64,000 nt of DNA, taken from the NCBI GenBank assembly GCA_050305935.1, contig JBNLGG010000009.1, positions 31,064 to 95,063 of the forward strand, written 5' to 3'. The notes below the pieces were generated by a model. That model saw only the letters and a list, made by a program, of their open reading frames with translations. It had not been told where the DNA came from and searched no databases. This document shows positions 8,152 through 17,621 of the stretch, piece after piece. How positions within the stretch are numbered: position 1 is the first letter of the stretch; every line of letters starts with the position of its first letter. Position numbers and translations under genes: made by a program. Origin of the DNA: CAJXNP01 sp050305935 (lineage in GTDB: Bacteria > Bacteroidota > Bacteroidia > Cytophagales > Cyclobacteriaceae).

Positions 8152-9867
8152 ATGGCAAAACTCCTAAAAATAATTTTTACTTCCTTATTATTTTTTCAAA
8201 TCAGCCATTGCCTCATTGCGCAAAAGTCATTTGAATTGGAATTTTACATCGAAAGCGCTGGTGGCAAAATCAGAGTAGAAGATGGTGAGGAAACGGATAG
8301 CATTTACCTCGAGAAAGCCATATCCACTATGTTGAACCAGCTATACTACGAAGGTTATTTATCTGCCAGTGTCCATGCGTTTGAAAGCAATTCCTCCCAT
8401 TTGCGATGCCACATCATGACCGGGGAATTGTTTCAGCTTTCTAAACTATCCCCAGGCAATATTGAGCCATTGTTTTTGGAAAGCCTCGGGATAGATTTTG
8501 ACTCAAAACTAGTTAGGTTGACAGATCTGGAGGATATTTTTAAGCAGGTATTGGACTACTCGGAAAACCACGGCTATCCTTTTGCAATAGTGAAGCTTGA
8601 TTCCATCGAAATAGATGGTCATCAAATTTCAGCGAGCTTAGATCTTTTCCGGGGGCCGAAGATTGTTTACAATGAGATAAAAATTGCTGGCTTTGACAAA
8701 TTAAAATTGCAGTGGCTTGAGCATTACCTGGGTGTGACACCTGGTGAGCTATACTCCGAAAAACAGGTAAAAAGCATCCCTGATAAATTAAGAGAATTAT
8801 CATTTTTACAATTAAACAAAGAATCAGAGGTAAAATTTACGTCTACCAGTGCAACGATTGAATTATCATTATCAGAAAAAAAGGTAAACAATATTGATGG
8901 GGTCATTGGCTTTTTGCCGAATCAGCGCGGGAATTCAAAGTTGCTTTTGACCGGAAGCTTTAACCTCCACTTGTTTAATTTGTTTTCGACAGCAAAACAG
9001 CTTCATATTGACTGGCAGAAAGTCAATGTAAATTCCCAGACGCTGAACACCTCAATCTACTATCCACTTGTCCTTAAGATGCCCTTGGGATTTTCATTTG
9101 AATTTAATCTCCTGAAGGAGGATACGATTTACCTTAACCGGAACGCTCACCTTAATATCGATTTTAACCTCAAGCCACGGCAAAAGATATTTTTCTCCAC
9201 GGTATTTGAAAACTCATCGATTCTAGGTCGATATACCACCACCGCCGAAAGCTTAACGACTTTTAATGACTATAAAATCAATTATTACGGCTTAGTATAT
9301 AGGATAAATGCATTAAACGATGGTTTGCTTCCTACATCTGGTTCATTGATCCGGTTTGATGCATTTACCGGGTCAAAAAAATTTTCGATTTCTGATGAAA
9401 ATGCTACTTCGGAGGAGGAGGTAAAATCAACCCAGTTTAAACTTGGAGGCATGTTTGAGCATTACTTTAAGGTATCCGGCAATTATGTCGTAAAATTCAA
9501 GATCCGGTCGGGAAATATTTTAGGCGACCATATTTTCACGAATGATTTGTTTAGGATCGGCGGTTTACGAACCATCAGAGGGTTTAACGAAAACTTCTTT
9601 TATGTGTCTGACTTTGCATATTCTAATCTGGAACTTAGGATTGCGCAAAGTCCTGCCACCTATTTTTTTGCCTTTTATGATCAGGGTCTTGTAAATAACA
9701 AACTGGATGGCTTAGGGATCGACTATCCGGTCGGAACTGGATTTGGGTTAAACTTAGGCACCAGGTCCGGGCTATTTAACCTGGTAATTGGAGTTGGAAA
9801 ATCAAGGTCACAAATATTTTCTTTAAATTCGGCCAAAATCCATTTTGGGTATTTAGGAAGGTTTTAA
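8152..9867 (+). CDS. Omp85-superfamily outer-membrane protein (BamA/TamA/FhaC-like)
   Basis: 571 aa from the ATG at 8152 (a TTG at 8134 is possible). Signal peptide to about CLIAQ. The N-terminal third has POTRA-like repeats (for example YNEIKIAGFDKLKLQWLEHY) and the C-terminal two thirds form a surface-antigen (D15) barrel. The barrel carries the conserved Omp85 signature around RIGGLRTIRGF and ends in alternating aromatic strands (FGYLGRF). Omp85 proteins insert or translocate proteins across the outer membrane. The short POTRA region makes this an accessory family member rather than BamA itself. It starts the gene string leading to hemD and the T9SS genes (6 bp to the next ATG). Confidence 0.78.
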   Translation: MAKLLKIIFTSLLFFQISHCLIAQKSFELEFYIESAGGKIRVEDGEETDSIYLEKAISTMLNQLYYEGYLSASVHAFESNSSHLRCHIMTGELFQLSKLSPGNIEPLFLESLGIDFDSKLVRLTDLEDIFKQVLDYSENHGYPFAIVKLDSIEIDGHQISASLDLFRGPKIVYNEIKIAGFDKLKLQWLEHYLGVTPGELYSEKQVKSIPDKLRELSFLQLNKESEVKFTSTSATIELSLSEKKVNNIDGVIGFLPNQRGNSKLLLTGSFNLHLFNLFSTAKQLHIDWQKVNVNSQTLNTSIYYPLVLKMPLGFSFEFNLLKEDTIYLNRNAHLNIDFNLKPRQKIFFSTVFENSSILGRYTTTAESLTTFNDYKINYYGLVYRINALNDGLLPTSGSLIRFDAFTGSKKFSISDENATSEEEVKSTQFKLGGMFEHYFKVSGNYVVKFKIRSGNILGDHIFTNDLFRIGGLRTIRGFNENFFYVSDFAYSNLELRIAQSPATYFFAFYDQGLVNNKLDGLGIDYPVGTGFGLNLGTRSGLFNLVIGVGKSRSQIFSLNSAKIHFGYLGRF

Positions 9868-9873
9868 TTGTTC

Positions 9874-10986
9874 ATGAACATAAAAGGAGTACTTCTTGGA
9901 ATTTACTTTACTCTTTTGGCGGGATTTGCCCATTCCGCTGATTTTATTGAGGTAGCTGATTTAACCGCAGACTGTTATTTCAACAAAGAGGGGAAGTCCT
10001 TGCCTTATATAAAAAACAATGGAATCAATCCCGATGCCATTCATTTTTATCTGGACCTGAAAAGATATCAGGGGAACTATTTAGAGATAAAACATTCATT
10101 TCCTTTTGCCCTTTTCATAGAAGGCGAACTAAAAGAGTTCACAAAGGACAAAACTGATGTACGTTGGAAAATTGACAGCTTGTCTCAGAGCCTGCATAAG
10201 GGAAGGGTGCTGATCACTATTTTTTCTTCGCAAAAAAGTTATGATAACCTCAGGGTCTCGATTGTAAAGGACAGGATAGTGGGAATTAAAGCGAATGATT
10301 TCTACAGCATCGAAAAGAAAAATGGAATTGAGAGAAATGTGTTTTTGGTTATTGTGTTGTTACTCACTGTATTCCTGTCAATCCTCATCAACACAAACCA
10401 AAAAGCATTTGCTGATTTTTATTCCATTGATCTTTTATTGGTTGGGAGAATAAAAGATGAAAGCATTTTTAAATCAAAATTGTTCTCCCAGGAAAACCTG
10501 CTTATTTATCTTTTTCATTCGGCACTGCTTTCATTTTTGTTATTGGTTTTGATACATTTTTCAAATGGGATAATCGACCGTGATTTGCTCTTACTTAATT
10601 CGAAGTTTTTTAGCTGGTTCCTTAATTCATTTTTGATACTTGGGTTTTTCATTGCAAAATATCTGTTTGTCAGATACCTGGGAATCCTCTTTGATTTGGG
10701 GCAGGCCGCCAACTACTACTTTTATGAATTCATGAGAATCTCCATGTTCTTTTTCCTCTTGATATTTATACTAATTTCACTATGCATAATCTCATTCCCT
10801 TCGCTGGCTGATGGACTAATAAATGTATGTATTTATGCCATCATTATTTTCCTCGTATTTCGGTTTATTATTTTGTTTAACAGGATTGGAAGTATGGCCT
10901 CCTTTAAAAAATTTCATTTATTTTCTTACCTTTGCACCACTGAATCAATACCCATTATCATAGGGATAAAATATTTGATTTTTTAA
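9874..10986 (+). CDS. DUF4271 integral membrane protein
   Basis: 370 aa from the ATG at 9874; a TTG at 9868 abuts the previous stop. A signal-like N-terminus and a periplasmic domain of about 130 residues are followed by a DUF4271 module of six or more transmembrane helices (from about residue 145 to the end). The region between the first and second helices (STNQKAFADFYS-type, here NTNQKAFADFYSID) is typical of the family. DUF4271 genes are found next to hemD in many Bacteroidota, as here (33 bp upstream of it). Function is unknown; a role tied to heme biosynthesis or the envelope is speculation from position. Confidence 0.75.
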   Translation: MNIKGVLLGIYFTLLAGFAHSADFIEVADLTADCYFNKEGKSLPYIKNNGINPDAIHFYLDLKRYQGNYLEIKHSFPFALFIEGELKEFTKDKTDVRWKIDSLSQSLHKGRVLITIFSSQKSYDNLRVSIVKDRIVGIKANDFYSIEKKNGIERNVFLVIVLLLTVFLSILINTNQKAFADFYSIDLLLVGRIKDESIFKSKLFSQENLLIYLFHSALLSFLLLVLIHFSNGIIDRDLLLLNSKFFSWFLNSFLILGFFIAKYLFVRYLGILFDLGQAANYYFYEFMRISMFFFLLIFILISLCIISFPSLADGLINVCIYAIIIFLVFRFIILFNRIGSMASFKKFHLFSYLCTTESIPIIIGIKYLIF

Positions 10987-11019
10987 CAATTTCGCATAAT
11001 AGATAGAACGAATTAAAGC

Positions 11020-11793
11020 ATGAGTACCTTTGACAAGAGCAGATTGCGGAAAGTAAATAGCATTCTTGTATCACAGCCTAAACCGAACGATGAAAACAGC
11101 CCATACAGCACGTTGGCAGAAAAGTACAACATCAGAATAGACTTTCGACCATTTATTCATATTGAACCCATCGATATAAAAGAGTTTAGAAAACAGAAAA
11201 TTGACATTTTATCATATACTGCTGTAATATTCACAAGCAGAAATGCTGTTGATCATTTCTTTAGATTGTGTAAGGAAAGCAAAGTCGAAATGCCTCCTGA
11301 TATGAAGTATTTTTGCATTTCAGAGCAGACGGCCAATTATCTTCAGAAATACATCGTTATCAGGAAAAGAAAAATTTTTACAGGGTCTAAAACTGCTACC
11401 GATCTCATTGAAATACTAAAGAAGCATAAAAACGAAAAGTATATTTTCCCCTGTTCGAATATTAGGAAGGAAGATATTCCCAAATTCCTTGAGGACAATG
11501 GATATGTTTTTAGTGAAGCAGTGATTTATAAAACAGTAGCGAGCGACCTTTCCGATCTGGCAGATGTCAATTATGATATAATTGCGTTCTTTAGCCCATC
11601 AGGAATTAACTCATTATTTGTAAATTTTCCGGAATTTAAGCAAAACAATACACGCATTGCGGCCTTCGGGCCTACTACATCTAAAGCTGTAAGAGATGCT
11701 GGCTTAAAGCTTGATATTGAGGCACCTATGCCAAACGCACCCTCAATGACCGGAGCCTTAGAGGTTTACATAAAAAAGGCCAATGGTTTGTAA
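11020..11793 (+). CDS. hemD: Uroporphyrinogen-III synthase (HemD)
   Basis: 257 aa, the usual size. HemD closes hydroxymethylbilane to uroporphyrinogen III. The bilobed alpha/beta fold is visible: SILVSQPKP, the segment AVIFTSRNAVDHFF, then YIFPCSNIRKEDIPKFL, and DIIAFFSPSGINSLF near the C-terminus with IAAFGPTTSKAVRDAGL. The sequence is divergent across the family, so the call rests on these landmarks and the DUF4271 neighbour. It lies upstream of the T9SS genes, 120 bp before porP. Confidence 0.85.
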   Translation: MSTFDKSRLRKVNSILVSQPKPNDENSPYSTLAEKYNIRIDFRPFIHIEPIDIKEFRKQKIDILSYTAVIFTSRNAVDHFFRLCKESKVEMPPDMKYFCISEQTANYLQKYIVIRKRKIFTGSKTATDLIEILKKHKNEKYIFPCSNIRKEDIPKFLEDNGYVFSEAVIYKTVASDLSDLADVNYDIIAFFSPSGINSLFVNFPEFKQNNTRIAAFGPTTSKAVRDAGLKLDIEAPMPNAPSMTGALEVYIKKANGL

Positions 11794-11913
11794 GTGACAG
11801 TTTCCCAACAAATGCTGCGATTTTTGGTAAAACAAATTTTTAAATATTACATTTAATATTTGTTAGGCAAAAAAAATGTAAAATCGTGCTATATTATTTC
11901 TATTGTTGTAGCT

Positions 11914-12873
11914 ATGAAATTAATTGGGAGACTTGCGTTAGTTATTTTTTTAATTGCAGCCGTTGATGGGGTCACTTTTGCCCAGCAAGATCCGGTGTTT
12001 TCACAGTACATGTTTAACAATGTGTACAATAATCCCGCATACTCTGGTGTAGAAGGGGTTTCAAAAATGGCCTTATTTTATAGGTCACAATGGACCGGAT
12101 ACACCGGAAGCTTTGATGAAGGTGGCGCGCCACAATCAACATTATTTTCTTTTAATGCTCCAATTCTACGGTTTCGAAGTGGTGCTGGGTTCTATGTGAT
12201 GGATGATAGGCTTGGTCCTCAAAACAATTTAAACATCATGACGAGTTATGCCTACCATTTGGTAATTGGGCCGGCGAAGTTAAGCTTTGGCATTAAAGCC
12301 GGAATATATTCTCAAACCATTGACGGTGATTTGTATCGGGCTATTCATCCCAATGACCCGAAGATTGTTAATGGAAAGGAGTCCCAGTTCAGGCCCGATG
12401 TGGGTGTCGGAGTCTTTTACCAGGCTGAAAAATACTACGGTGGTGTTTCCTTAAACCATGTGGTCAAATCGGAATTTGATTTTGGTTCTGACGAATTGAG
12501 AAACCCATTGGTGAATCACTTAGTGGTGACCGGGGGGTATAACTATCCATTAAATTATGATATTGTTCTTACACCCTCTTTTCTTTTTATCACGGATTTT
12601 AATTCATTGACCTTCGACATATCGGTCTTGGGAACATATAAAGAGAAGTTTTGGGGTGGATTATCTTATAGACAATCAGAAGCTGTTTCCGCTCTTTTAG
12701 GATATAGTTTCTTGAAAGACAATGCCTTAAGCCTTGGGTATTCGTTTGATTATGTTTTAATTGCCCAACAGGCAAAACAGGCAACCTCAAGCGAAATCCA
12801 GTTAAGTTATAAGCTTCCCGTAGTAACAGGTGGCGGAAAGCCTATACAAAGGACACCGCGGTTCAGGCATTAG
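11914..12873 (+). CDS. PorP/SprF-family type IX secretion outer-membrane protein
   Basis: 319 aa from the ATG at 11914, which gives a clean signal peptide ending at TFAQ; the TTG-initiated longer form is unlikely. The mature N-terminus (QDPVFSQYMFNNVYNNPAYSG) is the family hallmark, followed by a barrel with alternating strands and a Pro/Arg-rich tail. PorP/SprF proteins sit in the outer membrane and, with the GldK/N ring, form part of the T9SS; some paralogues anchor specific adhesins. Position right before gldK corresponds to porP in the porPKLMN operon, so this is the core copy. Confidence 0.92.
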   Translation: MKLIGRLALVIFLIAAVDGVTFAQQDPVFSQYMFNNVYNNPAYSGVEGVSKMALFYRSQWTGYTGSFDEGGAPQSTLFSFNAPILRFRSGAGFYVMDDRLGPQNNLNIMTSYAYHLVIGPAKLSFGIKAGIYSQTIDGDLYRAIHPNDPKIVNGKESQFRPDVGVGVFYQAEKYYGGVSLNHVVKSEFDFGSDELRNPLVNHLVVTGGYNYPLNYDIVLTPSFLFITDFNSLTFDISVLGTYKEKFWGGLSYRQSEAVSALLGYSFLKDNALSLGYSFDYVLIAQQAKQATSSEIQLSYKLPVVTGGGKPIQRTPRFRH

Positions 12874-13052
12874 CCAGCCGCTTATTACTGTGAAATAGTA
12901 TTAAAAAAATTACATCAGTAATTGTATTTATTTTATATGAAATATTAATTATTGGATAAATATACTATATTCACGCTTTGTTAGTTTTAACCTTTGGCTT
13001 AGGGTTTTATATTTTAAGCAAAAATTTAATATCTTTCTATAATCAAGGTGTT

Positions 13053-14090
13053 ATGAATAAAACAGGTGTTATTTGCAGAAATGCTTCGCTTTTTGTTGTA
13101 CTGGCTTTTGCCTTGCAATCGTGTGGATTGTTTGGGGGCGGAGGCCGCGGTGACAACGGGGAGCTGGTAGGAGTACCCGGTAGGGAATGGACAGGGATGG
13201 TGATTCCTTATGGAATGGTTCCCATACCAGCTGGTACATTTCACATGGGACAGGCGGATGAAGATATTGCCCACTCCCAGATTAACTTCAACAAACAGAT
13301 TACAATTGGGTCATTTTACATGGATGACTCAGAAATCTCCAACAATGAGTACCGTCAGTTTATGGATAATATCATGGAAGATTCGCTCCAGGTCTTGGGA
13401 GAGGATTTTATCATGAAAGAACTTTATCCAGACACTACCGTGTGGGTAAAAGACTTTGCCCACCATATGGGGGATCCTTTTCTGGTTTACTATTACATAC
13501 ATCCGGCCTTTGATGAATATCCGGTAGTAGGTGTAGACTGGGAAGCGGCCAAATTTTTCTGTGCCTGGAGGACAAATTACTTAAACGATTTCAGGGCAAG
13601 TGTAGGGGAATGGGCCATGCCAAACTTCAGGCTCCCTTCAGAGGCTGAGTGGGAATACGCAGCACGAGGAGGAAGGGACATGGCAAAGTATCCCTGGGGT
13701 AGTCCTTATATAAGGAACTCAAAAGGATGTATGCTTGCTAACTTCAAGCCGGGTCGCGGTAATTACTACGATGATGGCTACGCATATACCTCACCGGCAT
13801 ACTCATTTTTCTCGAATGACTTTGGTTTATACGATATGGCTGGAAATGTTTCTGAATGGTGTGAAGATGCCTATTATGCCGCTTCGGTTCCCCTGGTTTG
13901 GGACTTAAACCCCACCTATTACGATAATGAGATTACCGACAAAGTGATACGAGGTGGATCCTGGAAGGATATTGCATACTACCTTGAGACTGGAACAAGA
14001 GCATTTGAGAATAAGGACACAACAAGAGCTTTCATAGGATTTAGATGTGCCATGATATATTTGGGCAGATCCGCTGGAAGTGAATTTTAA
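13053..14090 (+). CDS. gldK: GldK, T9SS ring lipoprotein
   Basis: 345 aa from the ATG at 13053. A lipoprotein signal peptide ends in LQSC (C24). The rest is a formylglycine-generating-enzyme-like (SUMF1) domain: GMVPIPAGTFHMGQADED, FRLPSEAEWEYAARGG, GLYDMAGNVSEWCEDAYY and VIRGGSWKDIAYYL. GldK/PorK forms, with GldN, a periplasmic ring attached to the outer membrane. The fold is used as a scaffold rather than for sulfatase maturation. First gene of gldKLMN, 38 bp before gldL. Confidence 0.95.
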   Translation: MNKTGVICRNASLFVVLAFALQSCGLFGGGGRGDNGELVGVPGREWTGMVIPYGMVPIPAGTFHMGQADEDIAHSQINFNKQITIGSFYMDDSEISNNEYRQFMDNIMEDSLQVLGEDFIMKELYPDTTVWVKDFAHHMGDPFLVYYYIHPAFDEYPVVGVDWEAAKFFCAWRTNYLNDFRASVGEWAMPNFRLPSEAEWEYAARGGRDMAKYPWGSPYIRNSKGCMLANFKPGRGNYYDDGYAYTSPAYSFFSNDFGLYDMAGNVSEWCEDAYYAASVPLVWDLNPTYYDNEITDKVIRGGSWKDIAYYLETGTRAFENKDTTRAFIGFRCAMIYLGRSAGSEF

Positions 14091-14128
14091 TTTTAAAAAT
14101 ATAATCTAACCATAAAAAATTTAAAACA

Positions 14129-14968
14129 ATGAGCACAAAAAAAGGCGGTTTTGTTGAATTATTGTATGGCACGATAATGCCTAAGGTATACGGTATTGGA
14201 GCTGCTGTAGTAATCCTGGGAGCGATGTTTAAACTTCTTCACCTTGAGGGAGCGGGATTTATGTTGGGAGTAGGTTTGACAACAGAAGCAATTATATTTT
14301 TCTTAAGTGCTTTTGAGCCAAAGCACAGGGAATTTGACTGGACAAAAGTTTACCCGGAGTTGGCTGAAGATTTTGAGGGGCCATTGTCACAAAGAAAAGC
14401 CGTTGCAAAAACGGGAGATTCAGTCAGCAAAAAATTAGATACATTATTGGAAAGCAATAAAATTGGCCCTGAGTTGGTTGACAGTTTAGGAAAGGGGATG
14501 AGGAATCTGGCTGATACAACAAACAGATTAGGTAAAATGGGTGATGCGGCTTTGTCTACCCAGGAATATGCAGCTTCGGTAAAAGCGGCGTCAGATAACA
14601 TTAAGAAAATGAATAGCTCTTACGCAGATACTGTAAGCTCCATCGTTGAGATGGCGTCTGTTTCAAAGAGTGCGACCGCTGAAATGGCTAATGCGTCAAA
14701 AGATGCTAAGGAGTATCATACACAAGTACAGAGCGTAACAAAAAATTTAGGTGCTCTGAATGCCGTTTATGAAATGGAACTTCAGGACGCTAACCAGCAT
14801 ATTAAGGCAATGAATAAATTTTATAATAGCCTTACCCAATCAATGGATAGCATGACACAGGCTTCTCAGGATGCAGAACAATTTAAGTCTGAGATAAACA
14901 AGTTGACAGCCAACTTGTCGAGATTGAATTCCATCTATGGTGGAATGATCAATGCAATGAAAGGTTAA
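14129..14968 (+). CDS. gldL: GldL, T9SS/gliding motor proton-channel subunit
   Basis: 279 aa. Two N-terminal transmembrane helices (about 18-36 and 43-62), the second carrying the conserved glutamate in GLTTEAIIFFLSAFE (E53), proposed to take part in proton conduction. A long cytoplasmic helical region follows, rich in Ser, Ala and Met. GldL and GldM form the inner-membrane rotary motor of the T9SS. The tail has four spaced N-x-x-Y motifs (MNSSY, LNAVY, MNKFY, LNSIY at N162, N211, N229, N267), suggesting repeated helices. Confidence 0.95.
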   Translation: MSTKKGGFVELLYGTIMPKVYGIGAAVVILGAMFKLLHLEGAGFMLGVGLTTEAIIFFLSAFEPKHREFDWTKVYPELAEDFEGPLSQRKAVAKTGDSVSKKLDTLLESNKIGPELVDSLGKGMRNLADTTNRLGKMGDAALSTQEYAASVKAASDNIKKMNSSYADTVSSIVEMASVSKSATAEMANASKDAKEYHTQVQSVTKNLGALNAVYEMELQDANQHIKAMNKFYNSLTQSMDSMTQASQDAEQFKSEINKLTANLSRLNSIYGGMINAMKG

Positions 14969-14996
14969 TTATTTAACAATTAAATAAAAAGGAACT

Positions 14997-16586
14997 ATGG
15001 CTGGAGGAAATGAAACTCCCAGGCAGAAGATGATAGGGCTTATGTACCTTGTACTAACCGCCATGCTCGCCCTAAACGTCGATTCTGCCGTCCTGGATAG
15101 GTTTATTCAGATTAACCAGGCTTTGGAAGAGCAAAACAGTAAATTTGAAGGTGAAAACTTCAAGACCATTGGCTCAATCAAAAACATGGTCAGCGAAAGA
15201 GGAAACAAACCTGAGGAGGTGAAAATATATGAAGCTGCCCAGGATGTTAGAAAGCGAACCGCTGAGATAAATAGCTATATTGAACATTTAAAGGAAGAAC
15301 TTATCTCTAAAACAGGTGGGTATGACGATTCGATCGCTGGTACCATAGCTGGAGCAAAAGATATGGATCACATTGCCACCATGATGATACGCCAGAAAAG
15401 AGGCGACACCTTAAAAACAATGTTGAATGAGTATGCGGCTTACTTAGCAAAGATCGCAAATGACAAGGATACAGCGATATATAAACCAATAGCTTTAGAT
15501 GGTCGCGAAAATCAATACTATAGCCAGATTCCAAATCAGCGTGACAAAAACTTCAGTCAGTTGTATTTTGAAAGTACACCTGCTGCGGGTGCATTAGCTT
15601 CGTTTAGTCAGCTACAAAGTAAGGTGATGGACTATGAAACTGAAGCCCTTGATTACCTTGCCAATCAAGTAGGTGCAACAGACGTGAGCTTTGACAACAT
15701 TGTCCCGTTGGTAGTTCCAGAATCAAGATATGTCGCTGCTGGGGCCAGGTTTAAAGCTGAAATGTATGCGGCTGCTTCTGCATCAAATGTGACACCTACA
15801 ATGTCTTGGGGTGGCAGTCCCATTCCGGTTAATGAAAACGGAATTGGTACAATTGACATAAAGGCTGTTGGTGGCAATTATGACAAAGATGGAAGAAAAG
15901 CTGTTCAAGTGAATACCAAAATCAATATCAGTGGTCAGGAATATGAACAAGCCTTTGAATACTTTGTGATAAAACCAACCGTTCAAATACAATCAGCTGC
16001 GGTTCAAGCCTTGTATCTAAACTGTGGAAATGAGTTGTTTGTAAATGTTCCAGCCTTGGGTCAGGAATATAATCCTACCTTCAGAGGTAAAGGTGGGGAC
16101 GCGATAAAGGGAAGTGAAAAAAATAAAGTTACATGTATTCCTACAGGTAGTAAATACACACTTAGTGTAATCAATGATGGTTCACTAATTGATGATGTGA
16201 CATTCAATGTTAGGCGAATTCCAAAACCGGATATTGTACTTAAAGGTGACGGATCTGATGTGGATGAAATGAAAGGTGTGGCTTCTCCTCCCAGAGAACT
16301 CTCACTACAGGCAGTTCCGGATGAAGATTTTAGGGCGGCTCTACCGAAAGATGCACGATACCGTGTTTCACAATGGGAGGTTATCTGGGCCAGGGGCTCC
16401 AGGGCTGTTGATCGTCAAACGATTAACGGGCCATCATTCCAACTGCCAGCTGGTTGGAGGCAAATGAGGCCAGGTGATAGGATTGTAATTGAAATCAAGG
16501 GTGTACAACGAAGGAATTTCAGAGACCAAACAGAAAATATTGTGATTGGTGCAGGACAACGAGTAAAGCAGATACCAATCAATTAG
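14997..16586 (+). CDS. gldM: GldM, T9SS/gliding motor periplasmic shaft
   Basis: 529 aa, normal length. One N-terminal transmembrane helix (about 11-30; KMIGLMYLVLTAMLALNVDS) is followed by a long periplasmic part made of a helical D1 domain and three beta domains. The D1/D2 boundary is near ANQVGATDVSFDNIVP (about 222-237). GldM dimers span the periplasm from the GldL motor to the GldK/GldN ring and transmit torque or energy. It lies 28 bp after gldL and 21 bp before gldN, clearly one operon. Confidence 0.96.
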   Translation: MAGGNETPRQKMIGLMYLVLTAMLALNVDSAVLDRFIQINQALEEQNSKFEGENFKTIGSIKNMVSERGNKPEEVKIYEAAQDVRKRTAEINSYIEHLKEELISKTGGYDDSIAGTIAGAKDMDHIATMMIRQKRGDTLKTMLNEYAAYLAKIANDKDTAIYKPIALDGRENQYYSQIPNQRDKNFSQLYFESTPAAGALASFSQLQSKVMDYETEALDYLANQVGATDVSFDNIVPLVVPESRYVAAGARFKAEMYAAASASNVTPTMSWGGSPIPVNENGIGTIDIKAVGGNYDKDGRKAVQVNTKINISGQEYEQAFEYFVIKPTVQIQSAAVQALYLNCGNELFVNVPALGQEYNPTFRGKGGDAIKGSEKNKVTCIPTGSKYTLSVINDGSLIDDVTFNVRRIPKPDIVLKGDGSDVDEMKGVASPPRELSLQAVPDEDFRAALPKDARYRVSQWEVIWARGSRAVDRQTINGPSFQLPAGWRQMRPGDRIVIEIKGVQRRNFRDQTENIVIGAGQRVKQIPIN

Positions 16587-16607
16587 AGATTATTTAAACA
16601 GGTTGTT

Positions 16608-17456
16608 ATGAGAAATTTGAATTTATTAATGGTTCTTTCTTTGGTTTTAATGAGCACAGGTGTGGTGTTCGGTCAGGAAGAGCCTTTAGTACAGAACGAG
16701 CGTTCAGTTTATCCAATACCATACGCTAATCAGATGTATAAGCAGACTGTGTGGCGAAGGATGGACTTGAAAGAAAAACAAAATGCTCCGTTTTTTTCGA
16801 CTAGTAATGAGATTACCAGAATACTGATAGATGCAGTAAGGGATGGTATCCTGGATGTCTATGAGGATGACTCCTTAAATAAAAAGATGTCTAAAGAAAA
16901 ATTCCTCGAAAATCTGAAATTACCTGAAGATGAAGACGACGGAGGCTTTGGTTCTTCAGATGGATTTGGGGATAGCGGTTGGGATGATTCTGGCTGGGGT
17001 GAGCCTACTACTGAGGATCAACAAGCATCCACTGCAGCTCAATATTATGATGCATCAGAGTTAACCTTGATGAATATTCAGGAGGACATGATTTTTGACA
17101 AAGTCAGATCCAGGCTATATTACGATGTGATTTCACTTGAAATAGTGATCCCGGCCGAGGCTGTTGCCACAGGGATTGAACAGTCTGTGGGCGTTTTTGC
17201 TTATAAAGACGTTGAGCGATTGTTCCGAAGTATGCCTGAGAGAGCGATATGGTATAATCGTCAGAATACAGCACAGCACAGAAACCTGGCAGATGCATTT
17301 TTGCTCAGATTATTTCACGCAAGAATTTACAAGGTATCCAACCCAAGGAACGATCAGATTGCCGATATTTATCTAGATCCTAAGGCCGCTTTATTAAGGT
17401 CACAACAGGTAGAATATCAACTGATTGAGTACGAACACAACCTTTGGGAATACTAA
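16608..17456 (+). CDS. gldN: GldN, T9SS ring protein
   Basis: 282 aa with a signal peptide ending at VFGQ. GldN/PorN pairs with GldK to form the periplasmic ring. Conserved segments include the N-terminal region IPYANQMYKQTVWRRMDLKE and the C-terminal MPERAIWYNRQNTAQHRNLA with LADAFLLRLFHARIYKVSNP. Between about residues 104 and 145 there is a low-complexity acidic, Gly/Ser/Trp-rich insert (GFGSSDGFGDSGWDDSGWGE) that looks lineage-specific. Last gene of the operon; a strong terminator follows. Confidence 0.94.
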   Translation: MRNLNLLMVLSLVLMSTGVVFGQEEPLVQNERSVYPIPYANQMYKQTVWRRMDLKEKQNAPFFSTSNEITRILIDAVRDGILDVYEDDSLNKKMSKEKFLENLKLPEDEDDGGFGSSDGFGDSGWDDSGWGEPTTEDQQASTAAQYYDASELTLMNIQEDMIFDKVRSRLYYDVISLEIVIPAEAVATGIEQSVGVFAYKDVERLFRSMPERAIWYNRQNTAQHRNLADAFLLRLFHARIYKVSNPRNDQIADIYLDPKAALLRSQQVEYQLIEYEHNLWEY

Positions 17457-17480
17457 AAAAGATTTGATACAAAATGTGGG

Positions 17481-17511
17481 AAAAGACCGATTTATTCGGT
17501 CTTTTTTTTTG
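17481..17511 (+). terminator. Terminator of the porP/gldKLMN operon
   Basis: A perfect 10-bp stem AAAAGACCGA / TCGGTCTTTT with loop TTTAT, followed by a run of T. Lies 25 bp after gldN. Confidence 0.92.
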
Positions 17512-17621
17512 TTTATTTATTGTATTAAGACATCATTAAATGTGATAAAAATAAGAACTTTTTTTAAAGTCATTCATCAAACTCAAATTCTTATATATTT
17601 GTAAAATTCAATTGTGAATTG

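Noticed and set aside
12988..12996. TAACCTTTG upstream of gldK as a -7 box
   Set aside because: One base too long for TAnnTTTG and no -33 box at the right distance; the gldK promoter remains unidentified.
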